From an uncultured Dorea sp. (GTDB lineage Bacteria > Bacillota > Clostridia > Lachnospirales > Lachnospiraceae), in assembly GCA_934307335.1 (NCBI GenBank), contig CAKRCL010000023.1, positions 1 to 23,909 of the forward strand: a stretch of 23,909 nucleotides of DNA, read 5' to 3'. Numbering within the stretch: the first letter of the stretch is position 1; every line of letters begins with the position of its first letter. Shown here one piece after another: positions 22,346-23,909 of this stretch. The position numbers were made by a program, and so were the translations under genes. The notes beneath the pieces are model-generated. The model saw only the letters and a list, made by a program, of their open reading frames with translations, did no database searches and was not told the origin of the DNA.

Positions 22346-23215
22346 GAATCGTATTTAGGCGGCTTCAGGCACCATAAGTGGCCGTTCATTCCAGGCGTGA
22401 ATATACAGAGGCATTTTCCGACAGAGGATATGGATGCCAATGATAAGCTGTATAAGCAGACACAGGTGCAGAGAGCTCTTGAGAGGGAAGTGCGAAAGCA
22501 GAAACGGGAATGCATGATGCTGGAAGCTACCGGAGATCAAGAGGGATTTGAGGAAGCTTCTGTAAAGCTTAAGCATACAGAGAATAAGCTAAAGTATTAC
22601 GTGGAAGATACTCCCGGATTACACCGTAGGACTGACAGGGAACAGGTAGTTGGATTTGACAAAAACGTTTCTGCTGGCGCTGTTTCTGTGGCTCAAAAAC
22701 ACTATAAGGACTGGGCGAAGTCTATTGGTGCAGAAGCGGGACCTAAAAAGCTTGCTGGCTATTATGAATTGAAGTACAATAAAGAAAGTGAAGAAAATCG
22801 GTTATACAGAGGATATGTGAAGTCGGTTAACGAGGGAAGAATTTCACCACTGGTTAAGTATGACAGATACGTAGAAACATACGGTAAGGCGAAAAAGGAA
22901 CTCGTAGGGATCAAAACGAAGGATGGACGGGATGTTGAGGATATTACCGTTCATTTGACGGAGCGAATTATCGGAACGCACGAATGGATGGCTCCGGACT
23001 CAAGTAAAGACCTTAAAAAGAGGTTGGATCATAAAGGAGCATCTGTTGAAAGCGTAAAGGACGCATTGCAGAATCCGGAAAAGATTGCAGAAGTAAAAAA
23101 ACGGAAAAATCAGTACACTGGCAAGGAAAAAGAAAGTGTGCAGTATTATGGCAAAAATGCAATTGTTTCATTCAATATCAAAACCGGGACTATAATTCAA
23201 ACGGAGGGAAGATAA
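22346..23215 (+). pseudogene. 5'-truncated phage minor capsid protein 2-like, with a possible nuclease/toxin C-terminus
   Basis: The frame is open from 22346 (after TAG) to TAA 23213-23215. The first residues, FRHHKWPFIPGVN, match the conserved end of the capsid domain of phage minor capsid protein 2 proteins, followed by a coiled region (TQVQRALEREVRKQKRE). The last 80 residues (KRLDHKGASVESVKDALQNP ... GKNAIVSFNIKTGTII) resemble the small nuclease-like domains often placed at the C-terminus of phage head proteins (PBECR/colicin-like class, from memory). No good ribosome binding site precedes GTG 22397 or ATG 22430. The N-terminal half is lost, and it abuts the integrase remnant. A surviving short product from an internal start cannot be excluded. 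Confidence 0.65.
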
Positions 23216-23425
23216 GTGTTCAAATTAAGAAAAGAAGACGAGGACTATCTGTTAAAACATGTACCAGGCATAGGAGCGATTATTGATTCCGGCAACAAAG
23301 GTCAGATACAAGATCGGTTTTACGACTGGATGGATTCTAATTGCTGGGATGTGACAGGAGAATTGATTCAGCCAATAGCAGATGAGGCGCAGGTAGTATG
23401 GGATAGCATAAGAGAAACAGAGTAA
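23216..23425 (+). CDS. Small 69-aa protein following the capsid/toxin remnant
   Basis: GTG 23216 directly follows the upstream stop, 6 nt after GGAGGGA. The product is acidic and Trp-containing (FYDWMDSNCWDV), with no recognised domain. The tight coupling to a candidate toxin tail suggests an immunity protein or a small phage head gene; neither is shown. Confidence 0.6.
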   Translation: MFKLRKEDEDYLLKHVPGIGAIIDSGNKGQIQDRFYDWMDSNCWDVTGELIQPIADEAQVVWDSIRETE

Positions 23426-23427
23426 AG

Positions 23428-23458
23428 CCACTGGTCAGAGATGGTCAGTGGTATTTTT
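23428..23458 (+). terminator. Weak terminator
   Basis: CCACTG (23428-23433) pairs with CAGTGG (23446-23451), with TATTTTT after it. The stem is short (6 bp, 12-nt loop). Confidence 0.5.
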
Positions 23459-23484
23459 ATACGCATTTTTAGGAGGTGATGCTA

Positions 23485-23844
23485 TTGATTGCAATCAATA
23501 TTACCAGAACTGGTCTGACGGTAGATGGCCATGCAGGATATGCAGAAATCGGAAATGATATCATTTGTGCTGCAGCATCAGCATTTCCACAATTGCCAAT
23601 TTTGGTAAGGACTCCGGTGATTCCGGGATTTAATGACACAGAAGAAGAAATCCATAAAATTGTAGAATATATAAAACCGTTGAAATGTGAGTATGAATTA
23701 TTAAAATATCACAAACTGGGACAGCCGAAATATGATTCGTTACACCGTATGTATCCCATGGGAGATGTGGAATTAGACAGTGAAAAGGTTGAAGAGATAA
23801 AAAGGACAGCCATACATTATGGAACTGTTCAAGAAGATGTTTAA
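23485..23844 (+). pseudogene. Chimera: Prp-like N-terminus joined to the C-terminus of a glycyl-radical-enzyme activase
   Basis: TTG 23485 lies 8 nt after AGGAGG; the ATG at 23479 is too near that site. Residues 1-33 (MIAINITRTG, then VDGHAGYAEIGNDIICAAASA) match the N-terminus of Prp-type cysteine proteases, which cleave ribosomal protein L27 and also occur in phages. From about residue 34 the sequence becomes ILVRTPVIPGFNDTEEEI ... LLKYHKLGQPKYDSL ... MGD, the C-terminal part of pyruvate formate-lyase/glycyl-radical activases. Neither family's complete active site survives: the CxxxCxxC radical-SAM motif is absent and the Prp Cys region is cut just after CAA. Probably a deletion scar in frame, not a functional fusion. 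Confidence 0.75.
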
Positions 23845-23875
23845 TATCAAAGTGATTATGAAAAAGACAGGATAG

Positions 23876-23907
23876 AGAACTTTTTGTGTAAGTATAGAAG
23901 TTCTTTT
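23876..23907 (+). terminator. Terminator near the right edge
   Basis: AGAACTT (23876-23882) pairs with AAGTTCT (23898-23904), followed by TTT. Short stem, plausible end of the activase transcript. Confidence 0.55.
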
Positions 23908-23909
23908 CC

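Noticed and set aside
1..23909. CRISPR array, tRNA, rRNA or insertion sequence
   Set aside because: No regularly spaced repeats, no tRNA-like cloverleaf noticed near the integrase remnant, and no transposase frame were found by eye; a tRNAscan-type search would settle the RNA question.

Overview
The window looks like chromosome of an A+T-rich Gram-positive anaerobe of class Clostridia, most likely a gut Lachnospiraceae. Reasons: strong AGGAGG-type ribosome binding sites, a DUF6273 protein, a BirA-type biotin operator on bioB-bioY, clostridial-type adenosine deaminase and RlmD proteins, and phage remnants typical of that family. This is judged from recognised sequence patterns; no database search was possible.

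Region 1 (1-12143, + strand) is the most unusual part. At least ten co-directional, tightly packed genes form one apparent operon that enters from beyond the left edge: (1) the C-terminus of an Hsp70-like chaperone; (2) a degenerate Hsp70 ATPase-like domain fused to a transglutaminase-like Cys-His-Asp domain; (3) a full Hsp70-like protein; (4) a DUF6273 protein; (5) a ClpX-like AAA+ unfoldase with its own N-terminal domain; (6) a 164-aa orphan; (7) a NACHT/STAND-type NTPase; (8) a 575-aa orphan; (9) a protein kinase with HGD in place of HRD; (10) a calcineurin-type metallophosphoesterase that seems to start at a non-ATG codon. Several neighbours overlap or are 10-20 nt apart. Chaperones, an unfoldase, a STAND switch, a kinase and a phosphoesterase together suggest a multi-NTPase sensing or conflict system (possibly antiphage or stress surveillance). 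That is inference. A convergent paralogue of the phosphoesterase (12280-13002, -) closes the region behind a shared terminator.

Region 2 (13003-15257) holds a free-standing RelA/SpoT synthetase-domain protein and a RhuM-type Fic protein in one transcription unit, then the C-terminal stump of an M20 peptidase and a terminator.

Region 3 (15259-22010) is ordinary chromosome. bioB-bioY (-) lie behind a BirA operator, followed by adenosine deaminase (+), a SotB-like MFS exporter with a consensus promoter (+), a sodium:neurotransmitter-symporter family transporter (-) and an RlmD-type rRNA methyltransferase (+).

Region 4 (22011-23909) is a scar of mobile DNA. It contains a decayed tyrosine integrase C-terminus (-), a 5'-truncated phage minor capsid protein whose tail resembles phage-associated nuclease/toxin domains, a small following gene, and a chimera of a Prp-like N-terminus with the C-terminal part of a glycyl-radical-enzyme activase.
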